From: Druceiella hillmani
Taxonomy: Eukaryota; Arthropoda; Insecta; Lepidoptera; Hepialidae
Direction: 5' to 3'
Length of the DNA stretch: 64,000 nucleotides
Assembly: GCA_039881145.1 (NCBI GenBank)
Contig: JAYKKI010000037.1
Span: 11,669,501-11,733,500, forward strand
Shown: positions 25,401 to 37,160 of the stretch, one piece after another
How the letters are laid out: every line of letters begins with the position of its first letter
How positions within the stretch are numbered: position 1 is the first letter of the stretch
Position numbers and translations under genes: made by a program
Notes under the pieces: generated by a model
What the model was told of the DNA's origin: nothing
What the model saw: the letters and a program-made list of their open reading frames with translations, nothing else
The model's database searches: none

Positions 25401-26839
25401 TAAAAAAAAATGAAAAGTGTAACATCCAGTTAATTTTAAAAGACCCAACCTCACGCATGTTATTCCAAAAGTTGAGCAAAAAAATGTCTCGACATCCTTT
25501 ATGAAGAGATATATTAATTTATTTCTATTATTTTGCTTTAAATTTATTGAGATCTCTGTGTATGTATAAACGCAAATTAATTAAGATTACTACTATACCT
25601 CGTGCACATATATCTAAAACTATGGATAATATGAAACTACGGTAGACGGACAGACAGATGGATGGACGAGCGGACATAATGTAGTTATAAAGATTATTTA
25701 TATCACTATGAATTTTCGATAGGGATTTATTTTCACTTACCAAGTTTAAAAAATCGGTCCTGCTAAATAATTAAACAATATACGGTTGGGTGCGAAGTGA
25801 TTGATACCTGTCAGGATAAAACTAGAAATAAAAAAAAATTGTATCAGTAAATTATAATGTGTGAAAAACACAATGTATTCACTGACATTAAAATGGACAC
25901 TCGGAACTGTCTTCTGTCTGTACCACACTATAACCTTAGAAATATTTCTACTTTAATATTAAGTTAAATCCATTAGTCTTGGAATTATATCATAGCAAAG
26001 ACTGGAAATGGACCAATGTGCTTATATTTATATGGGTTGAAGAAAAATTAAATATTCCAATTATGCAAATGTTTTGAAAATATTTCATTAAACTTCAAAA
26101 TGCGGAAATATTTCAAAATGGTCAATTTATAAGAGGGATTATTTGAAGCAATAAGATTTATTTTTTATTAAACTGTATTTTATCACAGTATGCAATTATT
26201 ACATTATGCTTATCACATATTTTATTAATTACAGTAGAATATTAACATTCACACACACACAGATCAATTAATATAGACAAGTCAACAAAGGATTGGTTGG
26301 GAAGAGCAAATTAGACTAGAAAATTTTAGCGATAATTCAGACCTCATTTAAAACATAAGACATTATTTATCTTACGCCTGAAAAAGACATCTTAGATAAT
26401 GGATTTATATAGTGAAAAATAAAATTAATATTGGTAAATTTTAATGTCACCTATTCTTAGATACTTAATTTAATTATATATTTAACTAAGTACGAATAAA
26501 CTCGACGCGTACGTTTGAACTTACCACTTTTATAACTTTATATTCAACAACGAATAAAATTATTTAAATTGAAATTTGATACAAATATCCAAAACACAAG
26601 TCCTTAAAACTAGAGATTTTTATTATTATGTTTATAATTGGGAAAATATACTTAATATACTTATATAATTTATAACTTCAAACTTCATCACAAAATAGAA
26701 TTCAATATACATACACCCAACAAAACGATATCAGCGTCGGTTTTTTAATTGTATAGATTCTTTTAAATATTTTTCTGGCATGAGTTAAACTTTACACAAA
26801 TAAGCTAAACCTAATCCATTGTTTAATCATAGGTTGATA
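22406..26839. other. AT-rich intergenic block
   Basis: No gene was identified. Stretches rich in 'gacagacag'-type words at 25190-25205 and 25650-25675 look like tails of degenerate repeats. Frames at 23766-23981 and 24345-24614 have no recognised motif. Confidence 0.4.
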
Positions 26840-26990
26840 TTGAATATATTTGACGTTAATTTTGTAAAAATTCATTATTCATAATTAAATGAAACTACAT
26901 GATGTAGTATTATTTCTACTTTCTTTAAGTTCTTTACCACGACCTAGGTTTCTTTGTATTACAACATCTTCAGATGAGCTGTTAGAATAT
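26840..26990 (-). mobile_element. PLE terminal repeat, copy C (hammerhead-like core intact)
   Basis: Same edge and order as copy A. On the minus strand the core CTGAAGA lies at 26967-26973, GAAA at 26949-26952, and CCTAGGTC follows. Stem II here can form TTGT/ACAA. It is followed immediately by an inverted copy. Confidence 0.85.
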
Positions 26991-27097
26991 TTGCTAATAG
27001 CCCACATGAAGATGTAATGTAACAACGAAACCTAGGTCGTGGTAAAGAACTTACAGAAATTATAAATAATACTACATCACGTAGTTTCATTTAATTG
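26991..27097 (+). mobile_element. PLE terminal repeat, inverted copy C'
   Basis: The plus strand carries CTAATAGCCCA, ATGAAGATG, GAAACCTAGGTCGTGGTAAAGAAC and ends at CATTTAATT. This is the reverse complement of copy C, and the two form a foldback of about 100 bp per arm. The core has ATGAAGA instead of CTGAAGA, so this side has lost a conserved hammerhead position. Confidence 0.85.
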
Positions 27098-27879
27098 GTC
27101 ATAGTTTGATATCAAGAAAACCATAAAAAAAATTAAAATATATCAATTATTAAAAACACCCTAATGCTAGGACCTGATTGAACGAATAGTTTATTTAATG
27201 TACACAACTATAGCGCCGTTGTCGTCTATAAATCAATTATTATGTTTCACCTAATGGACTTTCAGCTGTATTTATTGAACGTTTGATTAATGTATTAGTT
27301 TGATTTAATGACATGACTGAGTGACATTTTGGATGTAAATGTGGTGTATTTAGTAATAACTGGCGGCATCGTGCGACTTCGTTACCGTGATATTTCGAAA
27401 CTTCATGTGGAAGTAGTCGCAAGGTACTGGCAGTTCAATGTTTTAATGAATTTATTTTATGGTCTTACTGTGTATGCCCGTTACGTGGCGGAGATTTTAT
27501 TTAATGTTCTACACAACATTTCCATCATCATAACTTCAGAATCGTTTGAGCCCTCACAATGAAAAAGGTTTCGGGTCTACGGTTTTCAGAGTTTTGTATT
27601 TATATCTTAATTTTCAAAATTCGTGTCAATAGCTTAGTAGTTTTCGAAGTAAATCCATTCGGACGAACAGAACGACAGATAAATAAACAATTTTTTCTTA
27701 ACATTAGATTCATTTTATGATTGAATTTACAAACAAAAACAGCTGAAAATTTTTAAAATTACAGGCAAACAATTCAATTTATCATACAAACAAATAAAAT
27801 TGAATTTATTTGAACTGACATAAATTTCAATTTCGTTTTCTTTCAATTCTTGAGATTCAAGTTGAAAAAGACAATAACA
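27098..27879. other. Intergenic block upstream of the Tigger remnant
   Basis: It contains a 'cggacgaacagaacgacagata' type tail near 27660. The left end of the Tigger element would be expected here, but no reverse complement of its right end was found. Confidence 0.4.
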
Positions 27880-29456
27880 ATGGAATGTATTTCTAAGATT
27901 TTAAAATTTATAGAAAATGGTTTATCCTCTTTATTAATTGGACATGAACTTGATTTGTCGCATAAAACTGTATAGGGAATATTGAAAGCCATAGATAAAT
28001 TTCTTACAGTTTTACATCCTGTTTCTCTAAATAGCTTAAAAAAACGCTATACGTAAAAAAACGCTTTAATTTCTAAGATGGAAAAACTATTACACACTTG
28101 GATTCAAGAACAAACTCAGCAATGAGTTTCTCTTAGTCCCGTTATCATTCAAAACAAGGAACCCATTATTAGCAATACGCTGCAAAAGAATCGTAGCGAA
28201 AATAGCACTGAAGATAACAAACTAATTTCTGCCAAGCGTGGAAGGTTCATGCGTTTTAAGACGAGTTATTCACTGCATAACATTCGAGTGCAAAGAGAGG
28301 CTGCTAGTGCGGATTATGTGGCTGCCCAACATTTTCCCGGCATGTTAAAAGATTTCATCAAAAGCGAAGACTTTTCACCGAAAGAAATTTTCAAAGTGGG
28401 TGAAACCAGTTTATTTTGGAAGAAAATACACACTAGCACTTATATATCGCAAGAAGTCTATGCCTGGCTTTAAAGTTGCTAAAGATCGCTTAACCTCCTT
28501 ATTAGGATCAAATACTGAGAGTGGTCTCTAATTAAAGGCACGTTTGATTTATAGGTCTAAAAATCCACGAGATCTTAAAAATTCCATCAAAAATACTTAG
28601 AAAGTGAACACAAAGGCATGGGTAACATCAGCACTGTTTAAAGAATGGTTTATTAAATATTTCTTTCATACCATTTCTTACATACCTGAAGTAAACCAGT
28701 ATTGTTTAAAAAACAATTTGGTTTATAAAGCTTCGCTCTTTTTTGACAATGCCCCCGGTCATCCTCTGAGTATTGTTGATATTGATCTTCAAATCAAGGT
28801 TCTATTTCTGCCTAAATCTTTGTTGCAACCAATGGATCAAGGAGTCATTATATGTTTTAATGCCTATTAGCTTAGAGGAACATTTTCACAGGTAGTGAAG
28901 GTGAATGAAGATGATTTGAAGAGTTTTTGGAAATGCTACAACTTGCAGGGTGTAAAAAATAATGTTGCATCATGGGAAGTAGTACGAGTAAAACTCAGCA
29001 TTTTGAATTAATTTGAAAGAAATTATGTCCAAATTTCTTTGAGCCATTTGAATATTCTTTAATAATAGATCAGTCAAATATGGATGACACCACAACTAAT
29101 ATAGTTGATTTGGCCAACCAATTGCATAATATTGGAGTCACTGCTGATGAAATCAAAGATTTATAACACTCATTCTATCAAGAACTAGCTAATGAGGATC
29201 TCACTGAATTCGAAGCACAGAAAGAAACAACAAAATACAAAAATTACTATCTATCACTAGCACTGAAGAAGATTTTTCATTAAAAAAATTTTCAGAAGCA
29301 TGACTTTGTAAGAAAAATTATCCCAATTTTGATAGAACTCTTAATATTAACAATCAAATCAGTGATACCTATAAGTGTTGTCGAGAACTTTAAGATGATA
29401 AGAAAAAAGAAACAAAACAAACTAGAATTGATGTGCTTTTCAAGTCAAAGGTCTAA
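27880..29456 (+). pseudogene. Tigger/jerky-type (pogo superfamily) DDE transposase, inactive
   Basis: The plus strand shows an N-terminal helix-turn-helix segment (LLIGHELDLSHKTV, about 27940-27975). Then come SAKRGRFMRFKTSYSLHNI (28230-28290), the first catalytic block VGETSLFWKK near 28400, TKAWVTSALFKEWF near 28610, FFDNAPGHPLS near 28745, LFLPKSLLQPMDQGVI near 28800-28850, and a long acidic C-terminal part to 29456. Active family members have Asp in the first block (DETGLFWK type). Here it is Gly, while the Asp of DNAPGH and of MDQGVI remain. Several in-frame stops (for example TAG at about 27973) and frameshifts break the frame. The longest open pieces are 28249-28473 and 28604-28870. 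Confidence 0.85.
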
Positions 29457-29696
29457 TTTACTATCTTTAATTATAGTTACTCGTTGACAAAATATGTCAA
29501 TTATTATAAAATCAGTTAATCAAAAGCTATAATCTAACATTATGTACCAAAAATAATAATTATTCTAGCGAATGTATATTTTACGTATTTATTTTCTATA
29601 GCACGGCATTTTTCTTTGATTTTAAATGTAGATTTATTTTTAATAAGACCCCTTGTAGAACCTTATTTCTGATATGGTAATGTATGAAAAAATATG

Positions 29697-29780
29697 TTTT
29701 GGCTTACCTCGATTCGGTTTACCTCTCATATTTCTGGAACCTAAGTACGAGGCGCCGTATGTACGAGGATTGCGTGTATT
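29697..29780 (+). mobile_element. Probable right end of the Tigger element
   Basis: The segment CTCGATTCGGTTTACC ... AAGTACGAGGCGCC ... TACGAGGATTG has the repeated 'TACGAGG' pattern of Tigger-type termini. It sits about 240 bp after the transposase stop. The matching left terminus was not found, so the element is 5'-truncated or diverged. Confidence 0.4.
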
Positions 29781-32700
29781 TATTTTAACATAACTCTCCA
29801 TATCATTTCCATTAAGAAGAGAAAACGGCTTTATAAATGTGATGACATAAATTTCAAAGTTAGCACTAAAATATTTTATTTAACCACCCAAAATACTTTT
29901 AAATCTTATTCTTAGTTTGAAAGACTTTATTCCTAAAATATATAATGTACTACGTTTGTAAATTGATTATCAAGTACTCTTCTCGATAAATTTGATGAAT
30001 GCAATATTACGGTATAAGAGACGGTATAAACTATATAAATGACAATTTGTATTGAATGAGTAAAACACTTTGAAACATTTACGTTTATTTATATTGTCTG
30101 ATGAGGCTTAGAAATGCTAATGACGCAAGAAGAGAGTGTGTAACATAAGACATGCGTTAGAAACGAAACTCACGGCGTAGCTATACATATTGAAAAGAAT
30201 CAAACTAGTTTTTACAATTATTCTAAAATTGGTCTTGAAAACTAAAACCCGCTTTGCAAAAAAACTTTTATAGAGAAAATAAGCAAAAGATCAAAAATAT
30301 TTTATTTATTTTGTACAATCAAAAATATAAGTAAATAATATAAATTACAAAATTTAATCACACATATAAGTTTGTTAATATTCGATGTGCCAGTTATAGT
30401 GGCTGCGAATTCTTTCCAGTGACATCAATTTACGTGCATTACTATAATTCATTATCTATTTATCTAGTGGTAACCACTATGTAATGGTAGTCACCGCGAC
30501 CACGACAGAATCGACAAATTAACACCTGTGAATAAGTTTTATAATCAATATTATCTATTAATGTTTTAATACTCCACTTACGTAATAATTTATTTATTTA
30601 CATCTTTCTAGACATTTAGGCAGTTTTTTTCCAGTACACAAGTTTCTACTGTTTTCGTGAAATTTGGTTTTCATATTTCAATGGTTTTAATTTGTAAAAT
30701 AATTTTTTTTTATTTTGCTCTTTTTTTATTAATTCAACTTTTCTTATGTAATGTCTATAACTGTATACAACTATGCCAAATTTTAACTTCCTATGTCAAA
30801 TAGTCTCCAAAAATTTTTTTTGTGACAGTAAGATATAGTAGGAGTAATTCCATAAGTGTTCATTATTTAAATATATGTGCAAAATTCTAAAAAAGACTAA
30901 TTTCTTCTCCTAAAAATCTCAGGGAAACAAAAAGTTGAATAAATTGAGCACAATCTCTAAATATAGAGTTCGCTTCACTTTTATTTGATTTAGAGAGTAA
31001 ATTTAAATATAATAAACATTTTTGAAGATACCTTATTAATAGTAAGTATCCACTTGGTATGTAGACTATGTCCATGCATGTACCACTTCATATTTCTTGT
31101 TAATAAACAATTGTTAAAAAACAATACAACTCATCACTACTAGATTATATCTACTAAATACAAAAAGTAGCATTCAAATCAGTGTGTCCACTGAAAAGTT
31201 TTCCATGAGTAAACTTAAAAAAATGCATAAAGCTTCATTTGAATATTTCTTCATTTTTATGTATCGACATTCAAGAGAACTCGTGATACGCTTCAACGGA
31301 AAACATTAACTATCGTGTAAACAATTACGGAACATAAAAAGGAAGACTCAGATTACAAGTTCGTTGGCTAACGGTAGCTAATATCATCATCACAAACAGT
31401 GCATATTATAACCATCTGTCCATTTTACAGGTAAAATGAATTGTCACCGACGCGCTTATCAAATGATAGCTGGGCAAGTGGCGCACAATATCCACGAATA
31501 GAAGCGCTAAACTTCTGTGCTCTATTGCTTCAACGTTCATTTCATAATTAAGAAATGTTGTTTAATTGTTTAATGGATATGGTTATAGAGAAGTATGATA
31601 ATAATATGTCATTAATTTCAATAAATTTATGTATATTTCACATTAACCCTAAAGTAAATTTAAAAACGATGAATTAGCAAAAATATTTTAAAAACGCTTT
31701 TCGGTAAAATATGCTTCTATGCGCTTCTACTGTAATTTAACGTAGAAGATCAGTAGCATCCATCAACATATATATGGTACTTTTATATCCTTTATATTTT
31801 ATATAAAGCTCCAATGTAGCAGATTCCCTAAACTAGACGAGAGAGCTTTGGTTAGAAGCGGTCCGTTGGCTGTACTGCTGTACTGCGGGTGCGATAGCTG
31901 CGCTGAGACATCTCGTTGGAAAATAAAGTTGATAAATAATAAGTCTTAAATTAATATTATAAAAAGTTCGCAAAAAATAATCGTAATGAGATATTCAGGT
32001 CATTTACAAATGGTGTTTAGTGTGGATTGTATAAATATAATACACATAACGCATATTAGAAAACTAATAAAAATATGAACGCACGTTTATCCTTCGCTCT
32101 TGACTTTAAATATTTTTATTTCCTTGTGCTTTTATATTAGAGTTTAAAAACATGAAGATTTCAGATTTTAGTCAAGAAGCTTATGTATTTTTTATTTCAT
32201 TTTAAAAGATTGATTCAAACTACAAAATTCTATCGCAATGTTTATTTGTTTATATGTGTATTTATTTACGAATATTTATCCACGCCATCTCCCAATGAAA
32301 CCACATCGAATATTCCTCATATATCACACTTAATGTCTTAATAAACTAATTATCCTACATTAAATCAAATTATGTCACATAGAATTTATAGGCCGCATAT
32401 ATTAATATCAGTCATTCCTAAAAAGAATAAATTGAAAATGCGAAAACCAATGTTAGTAATGAACCCTTTTATTTTTTAAATACCACACAGAAACCTTCAA
32501 TTTTGTTTATAACGCAAACGTATTCTCGTATGAAAGTTTTCTAGCAATCTGACTAAACTAGATAATCTATTTTTTTCGTAACAACCTATGAAGAGCAATC
32601 TATTTAAAAGCTCGTCAAGTCAATTCAGTAATTGAGTGTAGTCGACTACGGCTGAATTGAGCCAGGCGACTGCCCTACGCCAGCACAGTTCACCCTGCTC

Positions 32701-34989
32701 TCTCAATTTATTTTACACTATGAATACATACGTCAGCAGCTTTCAAGCTACGTATGGTTTGAAGCATTACTCAATTCGTATCTCCTCTTTCCTCCTGCTC
32801 TATTCAAATATTTAAATTTAATTGGTTAATTTTTTTAAATGGTTTCCTTCTCCAAACTTAGAATATTTTTCACTTGCTAATACAAAAATTATTTGGCTTG
32901 TTGCAAAACTTTACTGAAAAATATTACTTGTCGTTAACGGAATTTATTTAAAATAAGAGGCAGCAGTATTTAAAATTTTCAAAAAATAACTTCTAAAAAA
33001 ACTGTTATTGCTAAAAGTTTGTTTAGCCACCGAGACTTTTAGACCTTTCATATTTTAATATAATGAATGAAGCATCAATACAAGTGGTTCTGTAAACGTG
33101 ATCATACGGGTAATGCTTGCATCTGTTTTGTATGTTATTTCGTATTGTAAATATTTTTATAGTGGAACATAAATGAAAACGCCTAAATACACCAGTTGTT
33201 CCAGAAGCCAATCTTTTATGTGTGTAATTTTTTTGTATTTTGTGTGATTAATGTCAAACTTTCATACAATCTTGTATTTTAAAATATCTACATAAATGTC
33301 TAATTAAATATCTAATTAAATTTAATTAAACAAATACCTGGTTATGGATATTTTCCCATAAATTTATTGTGAACAAAAATTAGTTTGTCAAATTTCTATG
33401 CTGAACGGTTTCTAAGAAAAACCATCAGTCAGATACACGATAGTCAGATACACGATTGTTTTTATAAGGGTTCAGTTTTTTTTTGGTTTTGAGATGTGGA
33501 ATTCGAGAAATACAAAATAAGACACAAAACCATTAACGAATACACATATGACGTAAGACGAATCGTAACGTATCTTACTGGTATACAACCTATCTTATTG
33601 GTAATGATATGTCTAGTAGCCACTGTAATTATCATTCCGTCTGTTTCGTTATCAGGACCTGCCACTCAAAGCGCTCGTTAATACAAATTGATCATGTCAA
33701 TGTCTCAGTCCATTACCAAAATTACATTCTCAGCAGGTAATGTTGTGTGGGCTTGTAACAATATTTAAAGATACAATGAAAAATTTGGTTTGGGTTTAAA
33801 TTTTTTGACTCTTAATCGTGACAAATTTCCTTGATGAATGGATTTTTTTTCAAAATGAATACTGAAATGAATATAGCAGAAACGCTCGATTTGTGATTAA
33901 TGTATAATGAGTAATTCATGATAATTATTGCAGAACAGTTATTCCGTGACAATAGTATTGTTAGTGGTACAATTTACCATTACGATTATTACTAAGTGAT
34001 CAATGTAAGATTAGGTTAATTAATTTCACGTAATTTATGTGTTTTATAACGATGTTGGGTGTTATGAAACTTGCATCATAAATTAGCATATATAAAATAA
34101 AATAATAAAATGAAATAACCTTCAAATAATCTAAAAATTTCAAAAATGTGTTTTCCCCTACACAAAAAAATTATATTAATATATAATTTCTTATGATAGA
34201 GTTATGGTAGTAAAATTTAAAAGTAAAAAAGGCAGTCAAATCCTAAAGTATTGTAAAAGCGGTTTAAATTAAATGAACAATGGTCATTGCAAGTCGGTCG
34301 TCTAAAGTCTATTATTAAATTGTTATCTAATTATTCAATAATAAACAATTACGTTTATAAATGTGGAAGTGCAATATTTTATAATGAGGTTTATTATTTT
34401 TCTACTTTTCTAAAAACTTAGAAATTTGTAAGGATTGTACTGAAATTTCCTAATAGAGACCGACTGCAAAACGTTTCATCAAGGGTTTAACTTGAAAAAC
34501 GTGTCATGGAATTAGAGTTAAATGAACTTTATCAAATAAAAATATTGTTTATTTTAAATTAATTATGTCACTAAATAATACTCCAACCGAATGTATGGTT
34601 AACATGGCATTATTATAGTATAGATTAACATGACATGGCACAGTTAGGGAAGTGGAGTAAGATAGCATTAAGAGGCGATAGTAATTAATACTTACGAGTG
34701 GTAGGACTTTATCAAACTAGCCCAGTACATATTTGTAGCAAGTGAATTTCTTATATCAGGTAATGCAGTTGATTTCCAAGTGTTTCAACTTGGATGGAGA
34801 AGCATTTTTATAGAAAGTAGTGTTATAAATAAATGTGTGATTAGGCCTGAAAAACTGAACAGGTTGAAGGAATGAAATCTAAGCAAGACATGACGGCTAA
34901 GCAAGCAATTGAATTAGTTTCTGGGACACGTGGTATAATTTGGTTAGTTTAAAATACAAAGAAGCGTAAATATGTGCCGATAACATCGA
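29781..34989. other. AT-rich intergenic block
   Basis: No gene was recognised. There are slightly CpG-richer pockets at 31440-31520, 31840-31920 and 32640-32700, a 13-base palindrome AGTGGTAACCACT near 30475, and a short tandem duplication of CAGATACACGAT near 33430-33455. Confidence 0.4.
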
Positions 34990-35136
34990 TCATGGACTTT
35001 CTGATTTTGGAGTAGTTTGATTTTCACATACAATTCGTTTTAATTTCCTAAAGATGTCCTCAAAAGGATCAGGGGAACAAGCATTTCCATAGGGTAATTG
35101 AGACAATTCAGTTTCAGTTTCATCAGCTAGTGTATT
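34990..35136 (-). pseudogene. Coding-like fragment of unknown family
   Basis: The minus frame is open for 48 codons before a stop at 34990-34992 and reads LADETETELSQLPYGNACSPD, then PFEDIFRKLKRIVCENQT. This composition is far less Ile/Lys/Asn/Phe-biased than chance frames here. Upstream in another frame (about 35190-35285) GRIKLYDTLILFTPIIPALG also looks protein-like. I do not recognise the family. It may be an old processed pseudogene or transposase piece. Confidence 0.35.
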
Positions 35137-35785
35137 TTAAATATGCTTGACAGGGCGCATCTAGATGAAAATACGATGATCAACATATTCTGCTTGAAGT
35201 CGCCAGCTATTTTATCAAACTGTAGACCTAAGGCCGGAATAATTGGAGTAAATAGAATCAATGTATCATAAAGTTTAATGCGGCCAATTTGAAAACTTAA
35301 TTCTAGAAAGCATTCATAAATCTAGATTACTAATGATGATAGCTTGAGACTTAATTGGATCAACTAGTTGACACCAAAAAAATGGAAAAAAATTCTATGG
35401 CTACTCACATTTATTTTTATTTTAAAAAATGTTATTGTTATATAATTAAAATTAAGATATATTATTAATTCACATCTTAAGGTAAATTTTCATGACAATC
35501 CGTTTTAAAAACAATATGGATATTAAAATCAAATTTAATAGAAATAAAATTTAAAATAATTTAATTGAAATAACTCATACCTTTAAATGGTTATTTTTAT
35601 GTAAATTAACAGGTTTGTTTTTGAGCAAAACAAGGTAGAATTTAATATTCACTGCTGAGAATTCTCATAGAAAATTCAGAACAAATAGTTCACCGATACG
35701 AAATTTTGGCTAAAGTAAGTTTTTCATACAAAAGTTTAAATCAATTATATTTATTTCATTTATTTAATTATGTACTTTAAAGTAT
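35137..35785. other. Intergenic block
   Basis: The part up to 35290 may belong to the coding-like fragment just to the left. The rest is AT-rich with nothing recognised. Confidence 0.35.
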
Positions 35786-35985
35786 CTAATTGGTAATTAT
35801 GGAGGACTATTGGTAATTATGGCGGATATTGCTATGAGGGGAATCTCTTACAGCCAACCAGAACACCAGTCCAACCCCACTGGATGAGCAACCGGGAGTC
35901 GAACCAGGGTCTCCGGGGTACGCCATGAGGTCAAAGGTCGTATTCCTTGTAATCAACACAACACACTATGGCGACGATAACAACT
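35786..35985 (-). repeat. tRNA-derived SINE-like unit
   Basis: The minus strand has a perfect RNA polymerase III B box (GGTTCGACTCC, plus-strand 35895-35905). About 60-70 bases upstream is a weak A-box-like TCGCCATAGTGT (35964-35975). A non-tRNA body (GGCTGTAAGAGATTCCCC) follows, then two copies of CCATAATTACCAAT at 35788-35825. The cloverleaf is not intact, so it is not a tRNA gene. SINE assignment is inference; no second copy is in the window. Confidence 0.45.
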
Positions 35986-36589
35986 ATTGGATTAACAACT
36001 AAAAAACCCACCACTTCATTCCTTCAGTGTTAGTTCATGTAATACCTACACTCTTCCCCAAAGCATGAAGTTGTTTTTCTATTTCATGTATGAAAGCAAA
36101 AGAATATCATATAACGCCCACATAACTTTTGATCTGTTTCAATAAGATATTTTAATTTTTCTTATTTATTTATGTACGAGGAAACAATATTTTGTCATGT
36201 CATAGTAAGGAGTGATGCACCTCTATTTCTTGTTGCTGGCTTTTCACTCTAAACTGATTTCTTGAAACAAGTGCACTTTCTATTTTCTTCGTGTAATTTT
36301 GTTTACTTTTCACTCGTTTCCACCAGCTGAGTTTCGAGCTGATTATTGAACAGAAAATCGGATATATCACTCTTTACATAGCCTATCAAACATTTCCTGG
36401 GAATTTTCTATTAGATCCAAGAATCGCTTGAAAAATTGGGGGATTTATTAATTCATAGGCCTACAATGGTTTTCCCGTTTCAGATTTGATGACTGATTTT
36501 AATGAATTTCGCTGATTACAACACATTGACATATTCAAGTAGAACGCAGTTATTTTCACAGTAAGAACTAAACAACTTAACGAGAGATC
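35986..36589. other. Intergenic block
   Basis: It may contain the diverged 5' part of the following pseudogene (36300-36590 has long semi-open plus frames), but no motif can be named. Confidence 0.35.
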
Positions 36590-37160
36590 TAACACTGCCA
36601 AAAGATGCACTCCGCCTGCTGAACTCCTCGGATCAAGACTATTGAAAAAAACATGTTTGCTCCCAGCACCTCATTTTCTTGGTCTCACAACAGAGAAAAA
36701 GACTTTGTACCACATTTTGCTCAAGATCGGAATTGGAAAGGTATTCCTGGTTTAGTGAAAATGTTTAACATCGAATATGACGCTAACCAATGGAGATTGT
36801 TCGTAGACTCACCAAAGTAGTTTGAAAGTCGCCTTTTTGCATAATGGCAATAAGTACGCTTCACTGCCAGTTGCTCATTCTGTATATTTGAAAGAATGCT
36901 ACAATTTGAAAAATATGTTGGTAAAATAAAGCACATACAACACAGTTGAATGGTCTATGGAGATCTGAAAGTTATAAGTACACTGCTCGGTCAATAAGGT
37001 GGCTACACAAAATACCCTTGCTTTCTCTGCGAGTAGGAGAGTCGAGACAACAATTAACAAAGAAAGAATGACCATCGAGAACTGAAATAACTATTGGAAC
37101 CAAAAATGTTGTGAGAGAAAATTTAGTCCCCCGGGAAAAGTTGGTTGCTAATGTGAGATG
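36590..37160 (+). pseudogene. Degraded copy of a multi-copy insect hypothetical-protein family
   Basis: In order on the plus strand: AKRCTPPAELLGSRLLKK (36596-36650), NREKDFVPHFAQDRN (36686-36730), FNIEYDANQWRLFVDSPK (36763-36816), HNGNKYASLPVAHSVYLK in a shifted frame (36840-36893), and GDLKVISTLLGQ, stop, GGYTKYPCFLCE (36959-37031). I recognise this as a family found in many copies in arthropod genomes, usually annotated only as uncharacterised proteins and probably spread by a mobile element. The CxxC in CFLCE is a conserved landmark. At least three stops and two frameshifts make this copy non-functional. Molecular role unknown. Confidence 0.65.

Noticed and set aside
35895..35975. tRNA gene on the minus strand
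   Set aside because: The B box is perfect but the acceptor and anticodon stems do not form and the A box is weak; a SINE fits better.
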